DNA from: Longimicrobiaceae bacterium
GTDB lineage: Bacteria > Gemmatimonadota > Gemmatimonadetes > Longimicrobiales > Longimicrobiaceae
Assembly (NCBI GenBank): GCA_036375715.1
Contig: DASVBS010000025.1
Coordinates: 1-64,000 of the forward strand
Reading direction: 5' to 3'
DNA length: 64,000 nucleotides
How positions within the stretch are numbered: the first letter of the stretch is position 1; each line of letters opens with the position of its first letter. The notes beneath the pieces were generated by a model. The model did not search any database. It saw nothing but the letters and a program-made list of their open reading frames with translations, and was not told the origin of the DNA. Positions 33,288-41,442 of the stretch are shown one piece after another. Position numbers and translations under genes: made by a program.

Positions 33288-34769
33288 CTACGCCTGAGCC
33301 GGCGGCGGAAGGTCCGCGACGAGGCGCATCGATACGGACAGCTCGTCGAGTTGGAAGTGGGGCCGCAGGAAGGCGACGGCACGGTAGGCTCCCGGCTTGC
33401 CGGGAATCTCCATCACGTCCACACGGGCTTCCTTCAACGGCTTCTCCGCCTTGACGCTGAAGCTGGCGCTGTCGTTCGTGACCACGTAGTTGCCGATCCA
33501 GTTGTTCAGGAACTGCTCCATCTGGTCTCGCGAGCTGTAGCCGCCAATCTTGTCCCGCATCATCGCCTTGAGATAGTGGGCGAAGCGAGAGACGGCGAAG
33601 ATGTAGGGGAGCTGCGCAGACACGCGGGCGTTTGCAGTCGCGGCAGGCTTGTCGTACACTTTCGGCTTCTGGCACGACTGGACGCTGAAAAACGCGGCCT
33701 TGTCGGTCCCCTTCTGGTGCACCAGCGGAATGAAGCCCAGATCCGCGAGCTCCTTCTCCCGACGGTCCGTGATCGGGGTCTCCGTCGGGCACTTCATGAT
33801 CAGCTCACCTGAATCAGTGCGGAAGTTGTGGACGGGCAGCCCCTCCACCAATCCTCCGCTCTCCACGCCGCGAATGGTCGCACACCAGTTGTATTTCGCA
33901 AATGAGTTGGTGATACGCGCGGCGAGCGCCCAGACGGCGTTCCCCCACAGATACCGGTCGTGGTCGGTCCCGTCGACCTTCTCATCGTAATCGAAAGCCT
34001 CCACCGGTACCGTATCACGCCCGTACGGCTCGCGAAGGAGCATGCGGGGGGCGGTGAGCCCCACGTAGCGGCTGTCCTCGCTGTCCCGGAAGGTCTTCCA
34101 GCGGGCGTATTCGGTGGTATCGAATACCTTGGCGAGATCACGCGGGGCGTCGAGCTGGGTGAAGCTCTCGAGATTGAACATGCTCGGCGACGCGCCCGCG
34201 AGGAACGGCGCGTGCGCCGCCGCGGCGACCTGCGAGACCTTCTCGAGCAGCTCGATGTCCTGTCCCGACTTGCCGAACTCGTAGTTGCCGATGAGTGCCC
34301 CGAACGGAGCCCCACCGAACACTCCGAATTCCTCCTCGTAGACCTTCTTGAAGAGAGCGCTCTGGTCGAACTCGGGGGCGCGCTGCAGGTCGCGCAGCAG
34401 CTCCTTCTTGGAGGCGTTGAACACCTTGATCTTCAGCATCGTGCTCGTTTCCGTGTTGTCGAGCAGATACTTCAGCCCCCGCCAGGCCGCCTCCAGCTGC
34501 TGGAATTCGGGGTGGTGCATGATCTCATTGAGCTGGATCGAGACGAGGTGATCCAGCTGCGCAATGCGGGCGTTGATCATCGCTTCCGTGTCGGGAGCGA
34601 TGCGGATCTCGCCCTTCAGCACCTCGTCGACGAAGCTCTTGATCAGATTCCTGCCGCGCTCGCGAGCGGCGGGCTCCGTGCCGAAGCGCCCCTGCTCGAC
34701 GATCTGATCGAGCAGGCTCAGCTCTGTGGTCTCGGTCGCCTGCTGCAGCTCAGCTTCACTCTTCGCCAT
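33288..34769 (-). CDS. tssC: Type VI secretion sheath large subunit TssC
   Basis: A 493-residue contractile sheath protein (EvpB/VipB/IglB family). Signature segments are FNASKKELLRDLQRAPEFDQSALFKKVYEEEFGVFGGAPFGALIGNYEF, RFMLLREPYGRDTV-type text at LTAPRMLLREPYG, and PYIFAVSRFAHYLKAMMRDKIGGYSSRDQMEQFLNNWIGNYV. It overlaps tssB by 14 nt and has its own ribosome-binding site (GGAGGG inside the end of tssB), consistent with 1:1 production of the heterodimer that assembles around the Hcp tube. Confidence 0.98.
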   Translation of the reverse strand: MAKSEAELQQATETTELSLLDQIVEQGRFGTEPAARERGRNLIKSFVDEVLKGEIRIAPDTEAMINARIAQLDHLVSIQLNEIMHHPEFQQLEAAWRGLKYLLDNTETSTMLKIKVFNASKKELLRDLQRAPEFDQSALFKKVYEEEFGVFGGAPFGALIGNYEFGKSGQDIELLEKVSQVAAAAHAPFLAGASPSMFNLESFTQLDAPRDLAKVFDTTEYARWKTFRDSEDSRYVGLTAPRMLLREPYGRDTVPVEAFDYDEKVDGTDHDRYLWGNAVWALAARITNSFAKYNWCATIRGVESGGLVEGLPVHNFRTDSGELIMKCPTETPITDRREKELADLGFIPLVHQKGTDKAAFFSVQSCQKPKVYDKPAATANARVSAQLPYIFAVSRFAHYLKAMMRDKIGGYSSRDQMEQFLNNWIGNYVVTNDSASFSVKAEKPLKEARVDVMEIPGKPGAYRAVAFLRPHFQLDELSVSMRLVADLPPPAQA

Positions 34770-35280
34770 CGGTCCCTCCCTCCGGGGTAATCTCCGCCTT
34801 CAGCTTCGCGAGATCCTCCTCGCTGGCCAGGGTCGCCTGCAGAATCTCCTCGAGCTTCTCGTTCCCCTGGAGACTGCCGCGCAGATCCGCCAGCTGCTGT
34901 CGCAGCTCGAGAAGCTTACGCAGCGGCTCCACCTGCTGTGCGACCCGCTCCGGCGAGAAGTCGTCGAGACTCTCAAAGCGCAGATCGACCGCGAGCTTGC
35001 CAGCGTCGGCGTCCTCGGAAAGCAGATTGTCAACGGTGAGGGAGAGGTGGGGACGCATGCTCTTCAGCACGTCGTCGAAATTGTCCGGCGTTACCTCGAC
35101 GAACTTGCGCTCCTTGAGCTTGGCGAGGGGTTCTTCCGGATGCCCGGTGAAATCGCCGAGGACGCCCATGACGAAGGGAAGCTCCTTCATCTCGATGGCA
35201 CCGCCGGTCTCTACCTCGTACTTGATGTGCACCCGAGGAGCGCGGACTCGCTCGAGTTTCGCGTTTACGCTCTCGGCCAT
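34756..35280 (-). CDS. tssB: Type VI secretion sheath small subunit TssB
   Basis: A 174-residue sheath protein (VipA/IglA family), first gene of the left arm. The diagnostic sequence is RVHIKYEVETGGAIEMKELPFVMGVLGDFTG near the N-terminus, then ERKFVEVTPDNFDDVLKSMRPHLSLTVDN and the C-terminal helix LRKLLELRQQLADLRGSLQGNEKLEEIL, which binds TssC and, in many systems, ClpV or TagJ. Its Shine-Dalgarno lies in the loop of a small hairpin (see the entry just upstream), which could tune translation of the whole sheath block. Confidence 0.97.
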   Translation of the reverse strand: MAESVNAKLERVRAPRVHIKYEVETGGAIEMKELPFVMGVLGDFTGHPEEPLAKLKERKFVEVTPDNFDDVLKSMRPHLSLTVDNLLSEDADAGKLAVDLRFESLDDFSPERVAQQVEPLRKLLELRQQLADLRGSLQGNEKLEEILQATLASEEDLAKLKAEITPEGGTDGEE

Positions 35281-35297
35281 TCACAGACTCCTGTCTG
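35281..35297 (-). promoter_or_regulatory. tssB ribosome-binding site presented in a hairpin loop
   Basis: On the minus strand CAGAC-AGGA-GTCTG puts the Shine-Dalgarno AGGAG in the loop and first base of the closing arm of a 5-bp stem (35284-35297), 7 nt before the ATG at 35280. The stem could modulate initiation at tssB. Confidence 0.6.
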
Positions 35298-35623
35298 GAG
35301 GGTGATCGTTTGGCGGGTTGAACGAGGTGTAAAACTGGTCGGATTCGAGGTCGAGACGGGATGGCGGGCGGTCAGCTACTTGGAGATACGTGGTGACGCA
35401 GGTGGGGCTTGGCGTCACGCGCCGGCATCCCGAACCCCGAAGGGCCAGGGTGGTACAGGTTAGGGAGCTGCGCACAGAATGTCAAGAAATCGCTGTCGGG
35501 ATACCCTTGCCGCGCGGGGGCCGGCGGCCCAAGGTTTAGGGTTGTCCCACAGCGGGGCGACCGCGCCACGCGCCGCCCGGCCCACTTGCCTCATCGTTTG
35601 ATCCCGACATTCCGGAGCTGCCC
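35281..35623. other. Divergent control region of the two type VI arms
   Basis: 343 nt separate tssB (minus) and tssK (plus), so both main promoters should lie here. I found the RBS hairpin next to tssB and a GC-rich stem (GGGCC at 35518-35522 with GGCCC at 35526-35530, flanked by CCTTG/CAAGG). No convincing sigma-54 or sigma-70 box could be fixed. Confidence 0.5.
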
Positions 35624-36976
35624 ATGCGGCCATTGCAGAAGGTGCTGTGGACGAAGGGAGTCCTTCTCAACCCGCAGCACCTGCAGCTTCAGGACGGCTA
35701 CCTCGAGGCCCTGGTCGCCTTCCAGCTCGGCGTGCTTCGGCACGCTCCCTGGGGGTTCACGCGCCTGGAGATCGATCAGGAATCGCTGGCTGCAGGGTCG
35801 CTCGCCATCCGCTCGGCTTCGGGCCTCTTCCCGGACGGGCTGCCCTTCCTCATCCCCGAGTCCGACCAGCCGCCTCCGCCCAAGCCGTTCCAGGATCATT
35901 GGCGGCCCGACCAGCAGAGCATGCAGCTGTACCTGGCCGTCCCCGAGTTGCGGGAGGGCGCGCAGAACGTCGCCATGCGTTCGGAGGGACAGGGCACACG
36001 CTTCGTGGCGGAGGCCGTGTTGCGCAGGGACGAGAATACCGGCCTGGCAGAGAAGCCGCTCCAGCTCGCTCGCCGGAACCTGCAGCTGCTGGCGGAAGGG
36101 GAAGCATTGGAAGGCTTTTCGCTGCTGCCGGTGGCGAGAGTGATCCGCTCCGAGGCAGGCACGCCGCAGCTCGACCCGCACTACGTGCCGCCGGTTCTCG
36201 ACGTTGCGGCCAGCGGCTACCTGGTAACGCTGGCGCGGCGACTGTTGGAGATTCTCTCCGCCCGCAGCAGCACGCTGGCGGGAACCCGTCGGCAGCGGAA
36301 CCGCGGCCTGGCCGATTTTGGCTCGTCCGACGTCGCCAACTTCTGGCTGCTCTACACCATCAATCGCCACCTGCCGGTCGTGCGTCACCTCTCCGAGAGT
36401 CGCCGCACGCACCCGGAGTCCCTCTTTCGCGAGCTGCTCGCCCTGGGCGGAGCGCTGACCACCTTTTCGCAACGCTATCATCCGCGCGACCTTCCCGGAT
36501 ACGATCACGACGACCTGGGCGGGTGCTTCGGGCGACTCGACGCAATCATCCGGGAGCTGCTCGAGACGGTGGTGCCGATCCACCACGTGGTGATTCCGCT
36601 GCGCTCCACTGGAACCCATGTCTACGCGGCCGCACTCGACGAGGAGCGGCTCTTCGCGGGCACCCAGCTCTTCCTAGGGATTCGCTGCGAAGCCTCTGCG
36701 GAGGAGGTGGCGCGCCGCGCCCCGCAGCTGGTGAAGCTGAGCTCGGGAGACCAGATCGAGCGGCTGATCCGCCACGCCCTCCCGGGTCTCCCCATGCGAT
36801 ACCTGGCGACGCCCCCGGGAAGCGTGCCGATCAAGCTCGACTACCAGTATTTCCAGCTCGAGCGCACCGGGAGCGACTGGGACGCGATCCGCACGGCGCG
36901 CAATCTGGCCGCGTACGTTCCGGCGGACTTCCCGGAGGCACAGCTGGAGCTGGTCGTCCTGCTGCCTTCCGGCTGA
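35624..36976 (+). CDS. tssK: Type VI secretion baseplate protein TssK, copy 1
   Basis: A 450-residue adaptor that joins the baseplate to the TssL-TssM membrane complex. The N-terminal shell domain starts KVLWTKGVLLNPQHLQLQDGYLEALVAFQLGVL, the family signature in modified form, followed by GLFPDGLPFLIPE. The middle helical part has NFWLLYTINRHLPVVRHL and RELLALGGALTTFSQRYHPRDLPGYDHDDLGGCF, and the C-terminal head contains PGLPMRYLATPPGSVPIKLDYQYFQLER. It opens the right arm with a GGAG box 8 nt before the ATG. A second tssK follows 2.3 kb later, so the two may serve different partners. Its stop lies inside the palindrome at 36964-36996. Confidence 0.95.
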   Translation: MRPLQKVLWTKGVLLNPQHLQLQDGYLEALVAFQLGVLRHAPWGFTRLEIDQESLAAGSLAIRSASGLFPDGLPFLIPESDQPPPPKPFQDHWRPDQQSMQLYLAVPELREGAQNVAMRSEGQGTRFVAEAVLRRDENTGLAEKPLQLARRNLQLLAEGEALEGFSLLPVARVIRSEAGTPQLDPHYVPPVLDVAASGYLVTLARRLLEILSARSSTLAGTRRQRNRGLADFGSSDVANFWLLYTINRHLPVVRHLSESRRTHPESLFRELLALGGALTTFSQRYHPRDLPGYDHDDLGGCFGRLDAIIRELLETVVPIHHVVIPLRSTGTHVYAAALDEERLFAGTQLFLGIRCEASAEEVARRAPQLVKLSSGDQIERLIRHALPGLPMRYLATPPGSVPIKLDYQYFQLERTGSDWDAIRTARNLAAYVPADFPEAQLELVVLLPSG

Positions 36977-36996
36977 GCGCGGCTCAGCCGGAAGGC
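36964..36996. terminator. Perfect 15-bp palindrome overlapping both convergent stops
   Basis: GCCTTCCGGCTGAGC (36964-36978) is the exact complement of GCTCAGCCGGAAGGC (36982-36996) with a 3-nt loop GCG. The stem contains the TGA of tssK copy 1 on the plus strand and the TGA of the motif-repeat gene on the minus strand, so one structure can end both transcripts. The C-terminal residues of both proteins (PSG) are consequently identical. Confidence 0.75.
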
Positions 36997-39035
36997 GCGG
37001 CAGTGGGGGCCTCCGCCGCCGGCAGGGAGTCGGGTAGCGTCTCCCCCGTATTCGGGGCGAGGGCGGTGCGGAGCACGAGGTAGAGTACGAGCGCAATCGC
37101 CAGGATCGCGACGAGCACCAGGCCGACGATGATCCCCGGATGCGTTCCCTTGCGAGATGAATCCGGGGCGAGAGCGGCCCCCGCTGCCGGTTGTGTCGGA
37201 GGCGCCGGGGGCGGAGAGCTGACAGGCGGGGGTGCCACCGGCGGCACAGGCGTCTGCGCCGAGATGATGCGGGTATATTCGCCCGCTGGCGGAGGCGGCG
37301 GTGGGGCGGGCGGCGCCATCTCGGCAGGGAGCGGCGGCAGCTCGGGATCGACCGGGTGGCGTGGCGGGGCCGCGCTCTGCGCCGACGGAGCGGGCGATGG
37401 CGGTGGCGGCGGGGGAGGAGGCGCACTGCCGTGGAGGCGCTCGCGGTAGCTGTCGTCGCCCAGGGGCGAAGGCGGCCAGGCCGGTGGCTGAGCGGCACCT
37501 CCCGCGGGGTGGGTCAGCGGGGGGTGCGCGGGTGGCGCGGGGGGCGTGGGTGTTCCGCTCAGCTTCTGGAACATGCGGGTGAACTCCCCCTGCCCCGAGG
37601 GCGCCTGCGACGCCGCGCCCGGATGCGGGGACGACGCCGGGGGCGCCGGCGGAGGGGTGGTCGGCGGTCCGGCGACCGGGGGGCGCGCGGGCCCCGCCTC
37701 CACAGGTGGCGGCGAGCCGGCTACACGCGGCGGCTCCGCGGGGAGGGACGGGGTGACGGGCGGCGATACCGTCGGGGTGGGTGTTGCCCCGGGTGTGGCA
37801 GGGGGCACCTCCGCCGACGCAGCGGGGGGTGTCGCCGCGCGGAAGAGCCGGGTGAACTCGCCAGGACCTTCCCTCGCGGCGGACTCCGCGGCCGAGGCGC
37901 CCCGCTGCGGAGGCGCGGCCGCTTCAGACGCCTCGGCAGTAGGGGCAGGGGCATCGGGCTGGGACACCGGTGTGCTGGCCCCCGGAGCGTGGGGTGGCGC
38001 CCCGTAGCTGGCGGGTGGGGCACCCAGGCTGGTGGGCGACGCATCCGCCGCGGAGTCTGGCGGGGTCGCGGCGCGGAAGAGCCGCGTGAACTCACCCGGT
38101 CCCTCCTGCCCGCCGGCCTCCGCGGTCGGGGTGCCTCGCTCTGGAGGCGTGGACGCGGAGGGCGCGCCCACAGGAGGGACGGGGGTCGTGGGTTGCGACC
38201 CCTGGGTAGAGGGCGTTGCACCCGGGGTGGTAGGCACTGACCCCGATGTGATGGGCGTTTCCCCTGGTGTGGCGGGTGGCGCCGCCGCAGCGGGGTCGGG
38301 CGGCGTTGCCGCACGGAAGAGTCGGGTGAACTCGCCGGGGCCTTCCTGCGCAGGGTCGTCCGACGCCGGAGAAGCATGCCCAACAGCCGTAGCCGGGGGC
38401 GCCGAATCGGGGTCTCGCGCCACCGGTGGTGCACCGGTCGACGGCGACTGCATGTTCGAGGGCGCCTCCGTCGGGGAGGCCGGCGTGGTCGGGGAGACTG
38501 GATCCGCCGGTCGCAAGGGCTGCGGGGTCGCCCCGGCCGCAGGACCGGACGGCGGTGGGGCCGCCGCAGCGCTGGACGGGGGCACCTGGGTGGGCGGAAG
38601 GTCGAAGTCGATCGACGCGGCGGCCGGCTCGACATTCCGCTCCCGGCTCCAGCTCCCCGCGCCCTCGTCCGCCAGGGCGTCCAGGGGAGGGGCCACGGCG
38701 CGGCCGAAGAGCCGCTCGAACTCGTCCGTCGCCGGCGGCGGTGCCGGCGCGGCGGCCGGCCCCAGCCACTCGTCGAAGGTGCGGAAGTCCATCAGGAAGC
38801 GGGTCACCACCACCGCTCTCCCGTCGACATCCAGCACCTCCAGGATTCGCTCGCGGCGATCGACATCGATCTCGCCGAGCCGCGTAAGGATGCCACCCCG
38901 CCAGGCCGCGAGTGAGGCGTCGAGAAAATGCACCATCACGATCGCTCCGGTCCTGCTGCGCGCGAGGTAGGTTTGCGACCCCTCGACGACCGGTCGGATC
39001 AGGGGATAGCGCGATTCGAGCTCGGTGCGGTTCAT
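36984..39035 (-). CDS. Proline-rich membrane protein with vestigial kinase N-lobe and EFTRLF-type repeats
   Basis: A 683-residue protein not recognised as a named T6SS component. Residues 1-92 resemble the N-lobe of a Ser/Thr kinase without the C-lobe: GAIVMVHFL looks like the VAIK strand, and RILEVLDVDGRAVVVTRFLMDFRTFDEWL like the hinge. The next 540 residues are Pro/Ala-rich and carry a repeated short motif: EFERLF at 105-110, EFTRLF at 235-240, 315-320 and 393-398, EFTRMF at 484-489 and EYTRII at 586-591. A single transmembrane helix spans about 634-657, with a short tail. In five copies a Thr is followed by R and then hydrophobics, a plausible phosphorylation and FHA-binding site. It is embedded, in reverse orientation, between two tssK genes. 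Confidence 0.9.
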   Translation of the reverse strand: MNRTELESRYPLIRPVVEGSQTYLARSRTGAIVMVHFLDASLAAWRGGILTRLGEIDVDRRERILEVLDVDGRAVVVTRFLMDFRTFDEWLGPAAAPAPPPATDEFERLFGRAVAPPLDALADEGAGSWSRERNVEPAAASIDFDLPPTQVPPSSAAAAPPPSGPAAGATPQPLRPADPVSPTTPASPTEAPSNMQSPSTGAPPVARDPDSAPPATAVGHASPASDDPAQEGPGEFTRLFRAATPPDPAAAAPPATPGETPITSGSVPTTPGATPSTQGSQPTTPVPPVGAPSASTPPERGTPTAEAGGQEGPGEFTRLFRAATPPDSAADASPTSLGAPPASYGAPPHAPGASTPVSQPDAPAPTAEASEAAAPPQRGASAAESAAREGPGEFTRLFRAATPPAASAEVPPATPGATPTPTVSPPVTPSLPAEPPRVAGSPPPVEAGPARPPVAGPPTTPPPAPPASSPHPGAASQAPSGQGEFTRMFQKLSGTPTPPAPPAHPPLTHPAGGAAQPPAWPPSPLGDDSYRERLHGSAPPPPPPPPSPAPSAQSAAPPRHPVDPELPPLPAEMAPPAPPPPPPAGEYTRIISAQTPVPPVAPPPVSSPPPAPPTQPAAGAALAPDSSRKGTHPGIIVGLVLVAILAIALVLYLVLRTALAPNTGETLPDSLPAAEAPTAAPSG
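37831..38350 (-). repeat. Three in-gene DNA repeats encoding the EFTRLF motif
   Basis: Near-identical blocks of about 40 nt lie around 37831-37870, 38065-38106 and 38305-38350, each coding for the GPGEFTRLFRAATPP segment. A shorter relative occurs at about 37561-37600. Their DNA similarity points to internal duplication and possible copy-number change by recombination. Confidence 0.6.
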
Positions 39036-39250
39036 GGCGGGGCGGAAAACGAGCGGAGAGGCTGTTCGGTGGCGGCAAGCTTCACTGGCCCATGGCTGGC
39101 CTCGCCCGTATCATTCGGGTGGGCTGCCCATCCTTGCAACTCTACACCTGGCCTAACCACGGCGCAAACGACTGTCGTGTATCTGGAGACTGTCCGCGAC
39201 CTTCCACGCTCGTCGCTATCCGGCCCATCCTCGAACCCGATCGTCCTGTC

Positions 39251-40576
39251 GTGAGCTCGCTCGGCCGTGTCGTCTGGCATGAAGGCATGCACCTGTCGCA
39301 GCACCACTTCCAGGCGCAGAGCCGATATTTCGAGGAGCTCATCCGCTTCGTCGCCACCTCGCTGGCGCCGGAGACCTGGGGTCTGGCGGGCTACGAGCTC
39401 GACGCCGAGGCGCTCCGGAACGACACCGTTGCGCTGGTACACGCACGCGGCCTGATGCCGGACGGCCTCCCGTTCCAGTTTCCGGAAGATCCGCTTCCGA
39501 GCCCGCTCCCGATTCGCGAGCTCTTCTCCCCCACGCGGGACAGCCATCTCGTGCTGCTGGCCATCCCCCCGTTCGTGGAGGGGCGGCCGAATCTCTCCTC
39601 GGGGGAGTCGGAAACGGCCGGAGTACGTTTCGCCTCGGCGACCAAGCTCGCGGTGGATGAGGCGGGCGGCGTCGACACGCGGGAAGTGCTGATCGCCCGC
39701 AAGAACTTCCGCCTTCTCCTCGACGCCGAGGTATCCGAGGATCTCGTCACCCTCCCGCTAGCGCGCGTGCGGCGAGACGGCTCCGGTCATTTCGTCTACG
39801 ATCAGGCCTTCATTCCGCCGCTGCTCCGGATCGGGGGGAGCTCGAGCCTGCTCTCGGCGCTCGATTCCCTGATGGAGAAGCTCTCCGCCCGCGCAGCATC
39901 GCTCGCGGAGGCGAGCGGATCGCCGGAGACGGAGGTGGCCGACCACTGGCTGGCCCACACGCTCCACGAAAGCCTCGGAACGCTCGGCCACTATCGGCGC
40001 TTGCGGCAGGCGCATCCGGCCGCACTCTTTGCTGAGCTAGCACGGCTGGCGGGAGCACTCTGCACCTTCTCCATGCACGCCCATCCGCGCGACCTGCCGA
40101 CCTACGATCACGCGCGGCCGTGGGAGTCGTTCGGAGACCTGATGCGCCGCATCGTTGAGCTGCTGGACGTGGTAGCTCCCTCCAACACCATTCGCATCCC
40201 GGTGCGGCCGGTAGCCGAGGCGTTCTACGCGGCTACTGTTACGGATCCGCGGGCGTTCGGCAACTGCGACTGGTACCTCGCGGTGCGGTCCCGCCTGGAT
40301 CCGGCAGAGCTGGCCGGTGCTGTTCCCCGGCTGGTGAACATCTGCTCGGCACGGCACATCGACCGTCTGGTGCGCGAGGCAATTCCCGGATTGATCCCGA
40401 AGCACGTACTCTCACCTCCACCCGGGGCTGCGCCGAGGGCAGGCACGGAGTACTTCTCCATCCCCCGCACCGGGCCCTGCTGGACCTCCATCGTGGACAC
40501 CCGGGAGGTGGGGCTGTACGTGCCCGCAGCGCTCGCGGAACCTGAGTTGGAGATTATCGTGACCTTACATGTTTGA
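39251..40576 (+). CDS. tssK: Type VI secretion baseplate protein TssK, copy 2
   Basis: A 441-residue TssK paralogue. From GTG 39251 the N-terminus reads SSLGRVVWHEGMHLSQHHFQAQSRYFEELI, which fits the classical TssK start (VVWxEGMxLxxxHFQ) better than copy 1. GLMPDGLPFQFPED, PRDLPTYDHARPWESFGDLMRRIVELLDVV and PGLIPKHVLSPPPGAAPRAGTEYFSIPR complete the match. The frame is open upstream to 38912 but that part overlaps the divergent motif-repeat gene. It leads directly into tssL and tssM, the usual partners of TssK, so this is likely the membrane-complex adaptor, with copy 1 possibly specialised. Confidence 0.93.
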   Translation: MSSLGRVVWHEGMHLSQHHFQAQSRYFEELIRFVATSLAPETWGLAGYELDAEALRNDTVALVHARGLMPDGLPFQFPEDPLPSPLPIRELFSPTRDSHLVLLAIPPFVEGRPNLSSGESETAGVRFASATKLAVDEAGGVDTREVLIARKNFRLLLDAEVSEDLVTLPLARVRRDGSGHFVYDQAFIPPLLRIGGSSSLLSALDSLMEKLSARAASLAEASGSPETEVADHWLAHTLHESLGTLGHYRRLRQAHPAALFAELARLAGALCTFSMHAHPRDLPTYDHARPWESFGDLMRRIVELLDVVAPSNTIRIPVRPVAEAFYAATVTDPRAFGNCDWYLAVRSRLDPAELAGAVPRLVNICSARHIDRLVREAIPGLIPKHVLSPPPGAAPRAGTEYFSIPRTGPCWTSIVDTREVGLYVPAALAEPELEIIVTLHV

Positions 40577-40658
40577 GGGACGGGGTGGTCCGGCGCCCGT
40601 CGCCCCGGTATATTGACGCGGCGACGCCCCCCTCCTCTTTTCCGCCTTCCCAGACTCT

Positions 40659-41402
40659 ATGTCGACCGTCGCCCCACCGACCCTCCAGCATCGATCGACG
40701 CCTCCCGCGACGACCCGCCGCGGCGCGCTTGCGCTTGCGCTGCAAGAGCCCTTGACGGCGGGTGCCCGGCTGCGCGCGAACAGGCAGGTGGCCTCCGACG
40801 GTGAGGCCTTCCGCACCCAGATCAAGCACCTGATTGCGCGCGCCGACCAGGAGGCTCGTGCCCAGGGTTACGATCCCGCCGATGTGAAGCTGGCGGTCTA
40901 CGCTTATGTGGCGTTTCTCGACGAGTCGGTCCTCAACTCCGGCCAACCGATGTTCGCCAACTGGGCGCGTCAGCCGCTCCAGGAAGAGCTGTTCGGCGAT
41001 CATCGCGGCGGCGAGCTCTTCTTCCACTACCTCGATGAGCTGCTCGCCCGCCCCGATTCGGAAGACCTCGCGGACCTGCTCGAGGTGTTTCAGCTCTGCA
41101 TGCTGCTCGGATTCCGCGGCCGCTATGGCGCCGTCGACGATGGCGGACTCCGCACACGGTTGCAGGCAGTTCATCAGAAGATCGAGAGAATTCGCGGCCG
41201 TCCGGGCGCGCTCTCGCCGATCGCCGCGCTGCCGCAGGACGACCGCCTGCCCGAGCTACGGGATCCATGGCTGAGACGGCTACTGCTCTTCGTCGGGGCG
41301 CTGCTGCTGATCACCGTCGTGCTCTACGTCGTGTTCCGGCTCTCCCTCGGAGGGCAGGTCAACGATCTCCGCGACCTGGCAACGGAGCTGCTCCGACAGT
41401 GA
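40659..41402 (+). CDS. tssL: Type VI secretion inner-membrane protein TssL (DotU family)
   Basis: A 247-residue tail-anchored protein. The cytoplasmic domain has the DotU signatures FRTQIKHLIARADQEARAQGYDPADVKLAVYAYVAFLDESVLNS, WARQPLQEELFGDHRGGELFF and DLLEVFQLCMLLGFRGRYG. One transmembrane helix lies at about residues 207-227 (LLLFVGALLLITVVLYVVF), leaving a short periplasmic tail. No peptidoglycan-binding OmpA-like extension is present, so cell-wall anchoring must come from another protein. Starts 82 nt after tssK copy 2 and is followed by tssM. Confidence 0.95.
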   Translation: MSTVAPPTLQHRSTPPATTRRGALALALQEPLTAGARLRANRQVASDGEAFRTQIKHLIARADQEARAQGYDPADVKLAVYAYVAFLDESVLNSGQPMFANWARQPLQEELFGDHRGGELFFHYLDELLARPDSEDLADLLEVFQLCMLLGFRGRYGAVDDGGLRTRLQAVHQKIERIRGRPGALSPIAALPQDDRLPELRDPWLRRLLLFVGALLLITVVLYVVFRLSLGGQVNDLRDLATELLRQ

Positions 41403-41442
41403 CCTCCCTGACACCGACCTCTGCTGCCCTGTCGGCGACGAC

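Noticed and set aside
21873-35280. Tail-like genes (gp25, VgrG, sheath) as a prophage
   Set aside because: ClpV, TssA, TssF, TssG, TssK, TssL and TssM make it a type VI secretion system; no capsid, terminase or integrase genes are present.
35647-37083. 478-codon open frame overlapping tssK copy 1
   Set aside because: It is an offset frame of tssK, which matches its family along its whole length; the alternative reads as Arg/Pro/Ala-rich noise.
37191-38240. Long Arg/Gly-rich open frame on the plus strand opposite the motif-repeat gene
   Set aside because: It is the mirror image of Pro/Ala-rich coding sequence on the minus strand, has no ribosome-binding site and no domain-like text.
37561-38350. 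Regularly spaced repeats that might be a CRISPR array
   Set aside because: The repeats code for EFTRLF-type motifs, the spacers are coding and vary in length, and no cas genes are near.
38912-39250. Longer N-terminus for TssK copy 2
   Set aside because: The extension overlaps the divergent motif-repeat gene and shows no TssK similarity; the family start motif follows GTG 39251.
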